From Spirochaetia bacterium UBA5368 (GTDB lineage Bacteria > Spirochaetota > UBA4802 > UBA5368), in contig DHPI01000065.1 of assembly GCA_002407865.1 (NCBI GenBank), positions 223,969-262,513 on the forward strand: 38,545 nucleotides of DNA. Reading direction: 5' to 3'. The translations under genes were made by a program, and so were the position numbers. Below the pieces are notes generated by a model. It searched no databases and had not been told where the DNA came from. It saw nothing but the letters and a program-made list of their open reading frames with translations. How positions within the stretch are numbered: position 1 is the stretch's first letter; each line of letters begins with the position of its first letter. Below, piece after piece: positions 1 to 7,503 of this stretch.

Positions 1-116
1 ATCTGCTGCGGGATAGTTATAATCTGCGCGACAAAGACCACCACATTAAGAATGATAAGCCTAATAACCCATCCCTGATAAGGATTTCCGCTGACGCCAT
101 TCATTCGATTGATCAT
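1..116 (-). CDS. Rhomboid-like membrane protein, N-terminal fragment
   Basis: An open minus-strand frame starts at ATG 116 (a second in-frame ATG lies at 104) and runs off the left edge after 38 codons. The visible N-terminus has a short polar stretch with an NPYQGW motif, then a hydrophobic helix containing LIILNVVVFVAQ. The same arrangement opens the complete rhomboid protein at 19404-20300, which reads LMILNAAVFLLQ at the equivalent place, and an LI-x-N-hydrophobic first helix is typical of bacterial rhomboid proteases. Upstream of the ATG is only a weak AGG-like ribosome site. The catalytic Ser and His lie outside the window, so protease activity cannot be judged. The assignment rests on the first transmembrane segment alone; another membrane family is possible. 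Confidence 0.5.
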   Translation of the reverse strand, partial: MINRMNGVSGNPYQGWVIRLIILNVVVFVAQIITIPQQ

Positions 117-310
117 ACCTGTATACAATGGTGATAAAAAAAGCTTATGCACGGTAATTCACTCTACATCCTGCGTAAAGTCATTTTTAAATTTTAATGA
201 AAAATGATTTACTAATATTCCATCAGACCCCATATTATCCGGTAGGCGACATTTGCGCACTGGCGGGTGTTTTTACGCACATAATAATAAAATGATACAT
301 GGAGAAAAAG

Positions 311-640
311 ATGCTCGAAATACAGGATATGGGAAACGGTCTTTTTGTCGTAAAAATAAACATGAACGAAGTGCTGACTCTTGACGTTCCCGAGTTGAAG
401 GAAAAGCTTCAGCAGGCAATCCTCAGCAAGGACATCAAAAAACTTGTTCTCGATCTTTCCGACGTAAAAATGATTACCAGTTCCGGCATCGGAATATTCC
501 TCAATATAAATCAGAGCCTCAAGTCATCATTCCGGCTCGCGGCGCCCCAGCCGGAAGTCGAGAAGGTGCTCGAATTGACGAAGGTGACATCCGTCGTTAA
601 GCTCTTCAGCACCGTCGACGCCGCGTTAAAGAGTTTTTAG
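311..640 (+). CDS. STAS-domain anti-sigma factor antagonist
   Basis: This 109-residue protein is essentially one STAS domain, the SpoIIAA/RsbV fold. It matches the family from an early KINMNEVLTLDVPELKEKL segment through a beta strand (LVLDLSDVKMI) to the loop TSSGIGIFL, where the regulatory serine normally sits in a DSSG motif. Here the Asp is replaced by Thr but both serines remain, so phospho-regulation by an anti-sigma kinase is still plausible. Such proteins release sigma factors or other targets by binding a partner-switching kinase. No kinase, phosphatase or sigma factor gene is visible nearby, so the partner is elsewhere. I chose ATG 311 because GGAG lies six bases before it; an in-frame ATG at 299 lacks a ribosome site. 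A candidate -10 (TATTAT, 233-238) lies upstream. Confidence 0.88.
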   Translation: MLEIQDMGNGLFVVKINMNEVLTLDVPELKEKLQQAILSKDIKKLVLDLSDVKMITSSGIGIFLNINQSLKSSFRLAAPQPEVEKVLELTKVTSVVKLFSTVDAALKSF

Positions 641-782
641 CAAAACGTTTTTATCAGAATCGAAAAAAGGACGTAAAATATTTGACGTTTTTGATCTTTT
701 AAGTATATTGAAGGCAGGAGAAGTTTTTGGGAAATTACAGTTTAAAATGTATTTCTCAGACACCTGCGGGTGTTTAAATTTC

Positions 783-798
783 GGTACATAAATGTACC
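783..798. repeat. Short inverted repeat GGTACAT-AA-ATGTACC
   Basis: Seven-base perfect arms are separated by two bases, in the gap between the STAS gene and the terminator. A smaller imperfect hairpin (ACACC/GGTGT, 760-773) precedes it. It could be a protein-binding site or part of a decaying terminator. No promoter is next to it, so I assign no function. Confidence 0.3.
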
Positions 799-817
799 TC
801 GGGTGATAATCCAAACG

Positions 818-867
818 AAGAGGGAAAGAGGAAAGGATTCGTGAAATTCTTTCCTCTTTCTCTTTTT
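818..867 (+). terminator. Long hairpin followed by T tract
   Basis: Purine-rich left arm 818-837 pairs with pyrimidine-rich right arm 847-866 over about 20 base pairs (three are G-U), with a nine-base loop. On the plus strand the stem runs into TTTTT (863-867), the shape of an intrinsic terminator. It lies 178 bases after the STAS stop and 33 bases beyond the stop of the minus-strand MBL gene, so it probably separates the two convergent transcripts. Confidence 0.65.
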
Positions 868-899
868 ATAAACAGTCACCAATATCCCAAATGTAGTCG

Positions 900-1520
900 T
901 TACGAAAAAAAGGGATTAAATTCAATTTCAACGCCGATAATTGTTTCCGGGCCGTGCCCCGGGAGAATCCGTGTATCGGAAGGCAGCGTGAAAAGTTTCT
1001 CTCGTATTGACGTGATAAGTTCTTCGTAATTGCCGCCCGGCAAATCAGTCCGTCCGATTGAAAAGTTAAAAAGCGCATCTCCCGTAAAGACCGCATCGTT
1101 GATACGCAGCGAGACTGACCCTTTTGAATGGCCCGGCGTGTGCAGCACTGCAACATCGAAACCGGCCACCGAGAGCGTCCCATTCAGCGGGATGTCGAAA
1201 TCAACGGCGGGGATGCCGGGATTTTTCACGCCGAACATGGACGCCTGCATTGGAATCGACTCCACAAGATCCATGTCGCGCACATTCATGTAAAATGGGA
1301 CATTGAATCGTTCTTTCACCATACACACCCCGGCGACATGATCGATATGACCGTGGGTATTCACAATCGCCTGCAGACCCAGTCTGTCGCGCTCTATTTT
1401 ATCCAGTATCGGCTGTATGCCGCTGCCCGGATCGATTAGAAACGACGCCTTGCTTTCTTCGTTATACACCAGATATGTGTTTACCATAAATGGCCCGTTC
1501 TCGAATGTTACAATTTGCAT
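900..1520 (-). CDS. MBL-fold metallo-hydrolase (glyoxalase II-like)
   Basis: A 206-residue metallo-beta-lactamase fold protein close in size and motifs to short glyoxalase II-like hydrolases. It carries the metal-binding THGHIDH motif near residues 55-61, then LHTPGHSKGSV (third His), FTGDALF (bridging Asp) and the terminal LPGHGPET (last His). All expected ligands for a two-metal site are present. Family members hydrolyse thioesters such as S-lactoylglutathione or act on unknown small substrates, so specificity is open. I chose ATG 1520, with AGG nine bases upstream; an in-frame GTG at 1529 sits too close to that site. A good -35 (TTGACA on minus, 1577-1572) lies upstream but its -10 is poor. 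The gene appears to stand alone. Confidence 0.9.
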   Translation of the reverse strand: MQIVTFENGPFMVNTYLVYNEESKASFLIDPGSGIQPILDKIERDRLGLQAIVNTHGHIDHVAGVCMVKERFNVPFYMNVRDMDLVESIPMQASMFGVKNPGIPAVDFDIPLNGTLSVAGFDVAVLHTPGHSKGSVSLRINDAVFTGDALFNFSIGRTDLPGGNYEELITSIREKLFTLPSDTRILPGHGPETIIGVEIEFNPFFS

Positions 1521-1657
1521 ACACCGCACCTGTCGTTCGTTTTTATTGAACTACACCGCATGGCGCGAAGGTGTCAAATAAAATTGTATTGCGCTGCCGC
1601 CGCCACATGTATAAATGTTCGACATGACCAAAGAATATTATACGTTGCGGTCCTGAT

Positions 1658-1957
1658 ATGAAAAAAACTACAGATACAGCCAGGGCGCTTTTTGATGTCA
1701 CGGTGGTGCCGAAGTCATCGCGGAGCGAAATTCGTGTCGCCGAAGATTTTGGAATACGGGTATATTTAAACTCTCCCCCTGTCGAGGGAAAGGCGAATGA
1801 GGAATGCATTAAGCTGTTTGCTAAATCTCTCGGCGTGCCGAAATCAACGATATCGATCGACAAGGGAGAAAAAGGAAGAAGAAAAAGAATTCTTGTCGAA
1901 GGATTGGATCAGGAAACAGGAATTTTCCTGTTAAAGAAAAAGCACGGAACAGAATAG
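1658..1957 (+). CDS. DUF167 (YggU-family) protein
   Basis: A 99-residue protein matching the small DUF167/UPF0235 family. The hallmarks are visible in order: VTVVPKSSRSEI near the start, RVYLNSPPVEGKANEECIKLFAKSLGV in the middle (the PPVEGKAN signature) and a basic loop GEKGRRKRILVEG. The length is usual for the family, whose molecular role is unknown. The start is the only good ATG, although the Shine-Dalgarno sequence is weak. The next plus gene begins 21 bases after its stop, so the two are probably co-transcribed; that neighbour is a tRNA-modification enzyme, but I would not infer a shared role from this alone. Confidence 0.9.
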   Translation: MKKTTDTARALFDVTVVPKSSRSEIRVAEDFGIRVYLNSPPVEGKANEECIKLFAKSLGVPKSTISIDKGEKGRRKRILVEGLDQETGIFLLKKKHGTE

Positions 1958-1978
1958 CCGCTGGCGTATATTAATAGC

Positions 1979-2824
1979 ATGCATACGACACCACGAACCC
2001 CGCATAAATTTGAAAAAGTCATTACCGACGACGGCACCGTATCGCTTTACTCAAAGGAATACGGAGAGGCAATGCATTCATTATCCGGCGCATACGAAGA
2101 GGCGCTGCTTAAACATGTGCGTCCCTCGCGCATCCTCTCCCGCACGGGGGGCCATTTGTGCGTGCTCGATATCGGATTCGGGCTTGGATATAACAGCCTC
2201 GCCCTGCTGACAGAGTGGAGCCGCTCAGACCGTCCGGGGAACCTTCATATTGCCGCTTTTGAAAAAGAGATTGTCCCCGCAAAGCTTATGGATGCAATCA
2301 CATTTGCCGACGACCGTGATAGTATCTATGCCTCGCTGCGAGAAGCCGCAGTGAACGGCCATGCGGCGCGGCAGGGATATACAATTGACATTCACCGGGG
2401 CGACGCACGGCGCTTGATCAGGGCCATTGATGATATATCCGTTCATGCAATTTTTCACGATCCATTTTCCCCCGCAAAAAATCCTGAATTATGGTCGGTC
2501 GATTTTTTCAGGGAAGTGTACCGCGTCGCGGATGAACGCTGTATTCTCACAACGTATTCCAGCGCGACGCATATCAGAATGGCGCTCATGGAGGCGGGGT
2601 TCCAAATTGGACGGGGCCCTTCTGTCGGGAAAAAGCGCGAAGGCACTCTCGCAACGAAGTGTGCGGAAGTACCGCCTTTTACCGCCGACGAAATCGAAAA
2701 AATGAAGAACGACATCAAGGCGGTCCCCTATCGCGACAGCAGGCTAACGGGCGCGAAAGAAGAGATTCTCGCTCTACGAAAAGATGAAATGCGGATTAAA
2801 AAAGGTCTTCAAGCTCGTCAATAA
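1979..2824 (+). CDS. mnmD: Stand-alone MnmD-like tRNA methyltransferase
   Basis: A 281-residue SAM-dependent methyltransferase of the MnmC methyltransferase-domain family. In MnmC this domain makes the last step of 5-methylaminomethyl-2-thiouridine in the tRNA wobble position. Visible motifs are the N-terminal DDGTVSLYSKEYGEAMHS substrate-side segment, the SAM loop LDIGFGLGYNSL near residue 65, and FHDPFSPAKNPELW near residue 160, where the NPxxW signature is diagnostic. A late segment GxSVGKKREGTLAT also fits the family. The FAD oxidase half of proteobacterial MnmC is absent, so this is the separate MnmD form. The ribosome site is weak, consistent with readthrough from the DUF167 gene 21 bases upstream. 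Its last 29 bases overlap the convergent minus-strand gene. Confidence 0.85.
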   Translation: MHTTPRTPHKFEKVITDDGTVSLYSKEYGEAMHSLSGAYEEALLKHVRPSRILSRTGGHLCVLDIGFGLGYNSLALLTEWSRSDRPGNLHIAAFEKEIVPAKLMDAITFADDRDSIYASLREAAVNGHAARQGYTIDIHRGDARRLIRAIDDISVHAIFHDPFSPAKNPELWSVDFFREVYRVADERCILTTYSSATHIRMALMEAGFQIGRGPSVGKKREGTLATKCAEVPPFTADEIEKMKNDIKAVPYRDSRLTGAKEEILALRKDEMRIKKGLQARQ

Positions 2825-4613
2825 CACCTGTCTTTTTTTCAGGCTCCGGCGCCCCGGGCGCGATCGGCTGGTCTTTTTTTTCCTGCGCTTCTATTTCTGA
2901 ATTCTTTCCTTCTTTCCCGCTAAATTCAAGTTCACCGTATAAATCCCCGGAAGGGCCAAGCCGGTAGGCAAACGCCGAGGAGTACCAGTAGGCGTACGTA
3001 ATTATTTCGTACACTTTTTTGTCGTTCATTTTCCTGTTGCCTTCAATGGCCGATTCAAACCTCAACACGTCCTGTGGGTTGCCTATAATGGTCTGAGAGC
3101 CATTCATATCATCGATCAGCTTTTTAAGCTCGGTGCTGCACTTATCCATAAAGCCGCGCACTTTCATACGCACGTCTTTGCCCGTGTTGTTTCGCTTTTT
3201 TTCGATCGCGTTCAGCCTGTTTGTGTATTCAATGTACTGTGCATTACCGGTCGGCTTTTCAAGGCGTATTTTTTCATAATTTTCAAGAATATCGGCATAA
3301 TCCTTAAAAAGATTGCCGCACTGGCGAAGCTCATTATAAAGATCGGAGAGCCCGAGCCGGTAATCGATCTTGCCTTCCCTGGCAAATATAACATTATATT
3401 TTATTTTGTTCGTCGTGAAAATAAAGGAATATTCCTCATCAAACTCGCGGAATAAAAGATGTGCGATAAAAATTTTATCCGTATCGCGCACAAATTTGTA
3501 ATAGTTGCTTCTGTCAAATTGTTCCTTCAATACCGTCAGATCAAGCTGCGACAGCATCTGCAGGCCCTTTTTTACGTGATCGGAAATATCCTCGGGCTCC
3601 TGGCTTTCCTTTTCGGCGACATCCTCCTCTGCGGGTTTTTCTTCATCAGACTTCGCATCACTCAATCGGAGCTTGGAGCGTTTACCGGGTATATCATCAT
3701 CGGTCACCCCAAGAATTGTATTAATTTCGGGATCGCCCGGCTGAAAAATTCTCCCTTCGTATAGACAGAAGAGCCAGTACAACGATTTGAAAAGCTTGTT
3801 ATAGAGAATGTACACGCCGTTCTTTATTTTTTTTCTTTTCAGGGAATACAGCGAGGATTTTCCCCTTTCAATTTTCATCTGCAACCCGATAGCTTTATCG
3901 AACGCATGCACAGTAACATCCTGATGCGGATACAGCACATACAGTTTCTTGAACAGCGTCATAAGCGGCGTCCTGATCTCGGACGATTTCTGAGATATAT
4001 GAGGGAACGTTATATGGTGCTCCACAATCTGGTTGAAAACCGTCCGGTCAAAAATGTCCGACGACATCTCCATCAATTCAGTCAAAACCGGATTTATTCT
4101 GTCGAGCTCGGATGTGACAGCCTGCCCTGTGCGAATATTTTTTTTCAGCACATCGAGATATACCAGTTGCAGTTCAACAAGCGCGGATTTGTATTCCGTT
4201 GTAAATTTCTCAAGATATTTGCTCGTTATGGTCGTGCCATACAGGTCGGTCACGCCGAGAAAAAAAAGGCGGAACCGGATATGCCAGCGGTCAATAAAGC
4301 GAGTAAGCGGGTTCGTTGGGGCGGGGCGATATGCCGAGGCCCGCGCGGTCTTTTTCGGCTGTATGGTTTTTTTCGCCATTGCGGCCGGGGCCGTTTTCGT
4401 CCGCGATGGCGTATTCAATGTCTTTTTATGGGCGGCAAGCCGGGCGTTATATTTTTTCTGAAGCTCCCTGTCGTAATCAGTCATACCCTGACGACGGTCC
4501 TCGCGCACAACCTTGCCGCCAGCACTAACGAATTTATCGAAAAGCTCTTTTTTTGTTTTGTCATCCAGATTGGTGACATTGATGTTTTTTTTGGTTTTGT
4601 CTACCTTTTCCAT
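2796..4613 (-). CDS. Large hypothetical protein (605 aa), unknown function
   Basis: I do not recognise this family. It is a soluble, highly charged protein. A Lys-rich N-terminus contains ELFDKFVSAGGKVV, followed by a Lys/Ala/Pro linker near residues 70-100, then a mostly helical region with an aromatic-rich start (IDRWHIRFRLFFLGV). An acidic Glu-rich linker lies near 330-345, and a second helical region holds YSFIFTTNKIKYNVIF. The tail is acidic. No signal peptide or membrane segment is seen. I chose ATG 4613 because GGGA precedes it by seven bases; in-frame ATGs at 4628 and 4637 are possible. A strong promoter and a 19-base palindrome lie upstream. The stop overlaps the end of the convergent mnmD gene. 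It looks lineage-specific. Confidence 0.8.
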   Translation of the reverse strand: MEKVDKTKKNINVTNLDDKTKKELFDKFVSAGGKVVREDRRQGMTDYDRELQKKYNARLAAHKKTLNTPSRTKTAPAAMAKKTIQPKKTARASAYRPAPTNPLTRFIDRWHIRFRLFFLGVTDLYGTTITSKYLEKFTTEYKSALVELQLVYLDVLKKNIRTGQAVTSELDRINPVLTELMEMSSDIFDRTVFNQIVEHHITFPHISQKSSEIRTPLMTLFKKLYVLYPHQDVTVHAFDKAIGLQMKIERGKSSLYSLKRKKIKNGVYILYNKLFKSLYWLFCLYEGRIFQPGDPEINTILGVTDDDIPGKRSKLRLSDAKSDEEKPAEEDVAEKESQEPEDISDHVKKGLQMLSQLDLTVLKEQFDRSNYYKFVRDTDKIFIAHLLFREFDEEYSFIFTTNKIKYNVIFAREGKIDYRLGLSDLYNELRQCGNLFKDYADILENYEKIRLEKPTGNAQYIEYTNRLNAIEKKRNNTGKDVRMKVRGFMDKCSTELKKLIDDMNGSQTIIGNPQDVLRFESAIEGNRKMNDKKVYEIITYAYWYSSAFAYRLGPSGDLYGELEFSGKEGKNSEIEAQEKKDQPIAPGAPEPEKKTGVIDELEDLF

Positions 4614-4661
4614 ACGCAATTCCCGCATTCCGCCCATTACCAGAATGCCATTCTACACCTT

Positions 4662-4680
4662 TATAGAATAATATTCTATA
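4662..4680. promoter_or_regulatory. 19-base palindrome over the -10/start region
   Basis: Perfect nine-base arms TATAGAATA and TATTCTATA flank a single A. The right arm contains the -10 box of the minus-strand promoter and the left arm covers the expected transcription start. That position is typical of a repressor operator, but AT-rich palindromes also arise by chance around -10 boxes, so the role is inferred. Confidence 0.45.
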
Positions 4681-4700
4681 TATATGAATGATATTGTCAA
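4673..4700 (-). promoter_or_regulatory. Promoter of the 605-aa protein gene
   Basis: On the minus strand a consensus -35 TTGACA (4700-4695) is followed after 16 bases by TAGAAT (4678-4673), a five-of-six match to the -10 box. Transcription would start near 4666, giving a leader of about 53 bases to ATG 4613. Confidence 0.6.
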
Positions 4701-4796
4701 TAATTTCTCATGCCCACACGGCGTTGTAAATTCAAGATTCAAGTGCAGCATATATCAGAATAAATAAAGTATAGCGCTTTAATTACGCGCGCGGTA

Positions 4797-4825
4797 TTGA
4801 TTTTTCATTGTATCCGCAGTATACT
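4797..4825 (+). promoter_or_regulatory. Promoter of yjbQ-like gene
   Basis: TTGATT (4797-4802) and TATACT (4820-4825) are separated by exactly 17 bases. The predicted start near 4832 gives a leader of about 39 bases, containing AAGGAG just before the chosen ATG. The arrangement also argues against a start at an in-frame ATG at 4808, which lies within the promoter. Confidence 0.65.
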
Positions 4826-4870
4826 ATCAAAAATTGTGCAGTATATGTTTTTCATTGCAAGGAGATGAGC

Positions 4871-5263
4871 ATGGCACATTCCATTACGGTTACCTCGTCG
4901 CGCAGAGAGGAGATGATCGATATTACATCCGACGTTGCGGAAATCGTCGCGAAGCATTATCCATCGGGAGGTTTGTGTTGCGTATATACGCCGCATACTA
5001 CGGCCGCCGTTACCATCAATGAAAACGCAGATCCGTCGGTCCGCACAGATATTATAAAAGGCCTCGCATCACTGGGGCTCGAAAAAATTCCGTTCTCTCA
5101 TCGTGAGGGTAATTCTCCCGCCCACATAAAATCCTCCCTCATCGGCTGTTCGTGCGTCATTTTCATCGAGAACGGACGGCTCAAGCTTGGCACATGGCAG
5201 GGTATCTACTTCTGCGAATTTGACGGGCCCCGCACCCGCACCGTCATGGTAAAGGCCGTGTAA
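4871..5263 (+). CDS. yjbQ: YjbQ family protein (UPF0047)
   Basis: A 131-residue single-domain protein that aligns along its whole length with the YjbQ/UPF0047 family. Diagnostic pieces are CVYTPHTTAAVTINENADP, SHREGNSPAHIKSSLIG with its conserved His, and the C-terminal LGTWQGIYFCEFDGPRTR signature. Family members have been linked to a weak secondary thiamine-phosphate synthase activity, but the physiological role is unsettled. I chose ATG 4871, six bases after GGAG (4861-4864); the in-frame ATG at 4865 abuts the ribosome site and one at 4808 falls inside the promoter. It is transcribed from its own promoter, divergent from the 605-residue protein gene, and shows no sign of being in an operon. 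Confidence 0.92.
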   Translation: MAHSITVTSSRREEMIDITSDVAEIVAKHYPSGGLCCVYTPHTTAAVTINENADPSVRTDIIKGLASLGLEKIPFSHREGNSPAHIKSSLIGCSCVIFIENGRLKLGTWQGIYFCEFDGPRTRTVMVKAV

Positions 5264-5381
5264 AAATTCTATTCCGCAATAAAAAGTACTTGCCCAACCG
5301 ACCGGTTCGGCATGACCCTTTCTGCGATAGGTTTCTTGACAAAATAAACAAAGATAATTAATGGAAAAACTAACACATTCC

Positions 5382-5409
5382 TTCATTATTTGTATATTTT
5401 ATATATAAT
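5382..5409 (+). promoter_or_regulatory. Possible promoter of the MoxR/VWA operon
   Basis: A perfect -10 TATAAT (5404-5409) lies in an AT-rich stretch, with only a poor -35 (TTCATT, 5382-5387) 16 bases before it. A consensus TTGACA at 5336-5341 has no good -10 at normal distance. The start would be near 5416, about 56 bases ahead of the ATPase gene. Confidence 0.35.
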
Positions 5410-5471
5410 GAATAACGCTTTCTTGAGGCGTAGAAGATTGCCACATTAAATATTATTTGCGGGTGATTACC

Positions 5472-6326
5472 ATGAATTATTTTAAAGGCACAGGCGATTA
5501 TGTACTTTCCCCGGAATTGAAAGACAACGTCAACGTATCGATAGCTCTCGCACGACCGCTTCTCGTCAAGGGTGAGCCCGGCACAGGCAAAACGCTGCTC
5601 GCACACTCCATCGCCGATGGCCTGGGGAAAAAACTTATCATTTGGAATATAAAATCCACCACAAAAGCCAGAGAGGGCCTGTATGTGTACGATACCGTAC
5701 AGCGCCTCAATGACGCCCGGTTCGGCGACAGGGATGTTTCTGACATTCGGCAGTACATCAAGCTCGGGAAGCTGGGCGAGGCGTTCAACTCAGAAGAGCA
5801 GGTGGTGCTGTTGATCGACGAGATTGATAAGGCAGATATTGAATTTCCAAACGACCTTTTAAACGAGCTCGACGAGATGAGTTTTTACATACCTGAAACC
5901 GGCGACACCATCAAGGCAAAGCACCGTCCAATCGTGATCATCACATCCAACAGCGAAAAGGAACTTCCCGATCCGTTCCTCCGCCGCTGCGTATTCCATT
6001 ATATCGAGTTTCCGGACGAAAAGCTCATGGAGGACATCGTCTTCGTACACTTTCCCGATCTTGAGAAGAAGCTGTTGCGGGAGGCGCTGAAAAAGTTTTA
6101 CTGGATCCGGCAGTTCGACATGCTGAGAAAAAAGCCGTCGACGAGCGAGCTCATCGACTGGATACAGGCGCTTATCGCGGGCGGGATATCGCCGTCGAAG
6201 GTGGAAAAGGATCTGCCCTTCCTTGGCACCCTGCTAAAAAAGAAAGAGGACACCGACCTGGTGAACCAGTCGGGCTCGGCGCATTACGGATACTCATCAA
6301 GCGTAAGGACCAGAAATGTTTATTAA
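5472..6326 (+). CDS. MoxR-type AAA+ ATPase
   Basis: A 284-residue AAA+ protein of the MoxR/AAA_5 kind. The Walker A motif GEPGTGKT is at residues 34-41 and Walker B LLIDEID at 113-119. The sensor 1 segment IVIITSNSEKELPDPFLRRCVFHYIEFP carries the Asn and arginine finger, followed by a helical lid. MoxR ATPases act as chaperones for protein or cofactor maturation together with a VWA partner. That partner follows immediately and overlaps this gene by 11 bases, so the pair is certainly one operon. I chose ATG 5472, preceded by GGGTG at a spacing of seven; upstream TTG and GTG codons are weaker. The substrate protein is not evident from neighbours. Confidence 0.93.
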   Translation: MNYFKGTGDYVLSPELKDNVNVSIALARPLLVKGEPGTGKTLLAHSIADGLGKKLIIWNIKSTTKAREGLYVYDTVQRLNDARFGDRDVSDIRQYIKLGKLGEAFNSEEQVVLLIDEIDKADIEFPNDLLNELDEMSFYIPETGDTIKAKHRPIVIITSNSEKELPDPFLRRCVFHYIEFPDEKLMEDIVFVHFPDLEKKLLREALKKFYWIRQFDMLRKKPSTSELIDWIQALIAGGISPSKVEKDLPFLGTLLKKKEDTDLVNQSGSAHYGYSSSVRTRNVY

Positions 6327-7503
6327 TTTCTTCTTTGCCCTCAAATCATACGGCGTCCCCGTATCGCTGCACGAGTGGATCACGCTGCATCACGCGCTGG
6401 CGCGAAATCTGAACGACTGCAATCTCACAAAATTCTATTATGTGGCGCGCGCCATTCTTGTTAAAAACGAAATCTACTACGACAAATACGACATGGCCTT
6501 TCTCGACACCTTCAAAGATATAGAAACCACGGACGAGATGCTCGAGAAGATACTTGAAGGATTGAAAAAGGTGAAGGAACTGCACCTCTCCGAAGAGGAG
6601 AAGAAGCAGATTGAAGAGCTTGACCTCGATCAGATTTTGCGCAATTTCGAGGAACAGTTGAAGCAGGAGCATTACAAAAACCATGTCGGCGGAAACAAGG
6701 CGATCGGCACAGGCGGCCGCTCCACGCAGGGCGCATGGGGCTATAATCCGGCGGGTATCCGCATCGGCCAGGGCGAATCGCGCCACAAGCGCGCAGTGCA
6801 GATAGCGGAAAAAAGAAGCTTCCGCAATTATTCAAATGATGTTACGCTCGATACGCGGCAGATGCGCGTCGCGCTGGCCCATCTGCGGTCGCTGCTTCCT
6901 ATCGGGCCCGAGGAAAAATTGAACCTTGACGCCACAATCGACGCGACCTGTAAAAACGCGGGCGAACTCGAATTCATATGGGAAAGCAAGGAAAAGAAAG
7001 CGGCAAAGGTGATTCTCATGATGGATGTCGGCGGCTCCATGACACCGTACGCCCGGCTGGTCGAGCGTCTCTTTTCCGCTGCGTCATCTCAGATAAGCCG
7101 ATTCAAGCATTATTATTTTCACAATTGCATCTACCAGGACCTCTGGACTGACATCGAACGCCGCGAATCGATATCAACGCAGGAATTTCTCAAAAGCGAG
7201 GACAACGATTACAAGCTCATCCTCATTGGCGACGCCGAAATGGCGCCATCGGAGCTGACATGGGTAAACGGCGCAATCGATTACTGGTATCATAATGACA
7301 CGCCCGGGCTTGCATGGCTGCAGCGGCTGCGGGACAAATTTAAGGATTCAATATGGATGAATCCCCTGCCGCGGCGGTCATGGGGATATGTACAGACCGC
7401 CAGGATGATAGGCGGCATTTTTCCGATGTTCGAACTCACCCTCGACGGGCTCGACGAGGGTGTAAAATTTTTAATGAAGGGAAAGGGGAAATTTTTTAAC
7501 TAA
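6316..7503 (+). CDS. VWA-domain protein (CoxE-like), MoxR partner
   Basis: A 395-residue protein with a helical, charged N-terminal half and a C-terminal von Willebrand A domain. A Glu/Lys-rich segment spans about 75-125, and a Gly-rich stretch with TGGRSTQGAWGYNPAG near 132-147. The VWA domain opens with VILMMDVGGSM (Asp237 to Ser241), the MIDAS metal site in the DxGxS form typical of CoxE-like members. The middle segment LILIGDAEMAPSELT supplies another metal-site Asp. CoxE-like proteins work with MoxR ATPases to activate metalloenzymes, or in unknown roles. The start overlaps the ATPase gene by 11 bases, implying translational coupling. The stop overlaps the convergent TPR gene by four bases. 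No obvious client enzyme lies beside the pair. Confidence 0.9.
   Translation: MFINFFFALKSYGVPVSLHEWITLHHALARNLNDCNLTKFYYVARAILVKNEIYYDKYDMAFLDTFKDIETTDEMLEKILEGLKKVKELHLSEEEKKQIEELDLDQILRNFEEQLKQEHYKNHVGGNKAIGTGGRSTQGAWGYNPAGIRIGQGESRHKRAVQIAEKRSFRNYSNDVTLDTRQMRVALAHLRSLLPIGPEEKLNLDATIDATCKNAGELEFIWESKEKKAAKVILMMDVGGSMTPYARLVERLFSAASSQISRFKHYYFHNCIYQDLWTDIERRESISTQEFLKSEDNDYKLILIGDAEMAPSELTWVNGAIDYWYHNDTPGLAWLQRLRDKFKDSIWMNPLPRRSWGYVQTARMIGGIFPMFELTLDGLDEGVKFLMKGKGKFFN

Noticed and set aside
3906..4691. 261-codon plus-strand open frame opposite the 605-residue gene
   Set aside because: No ribosome site or recognisable domain, while the minus gene has a good promoter and ribosome site.
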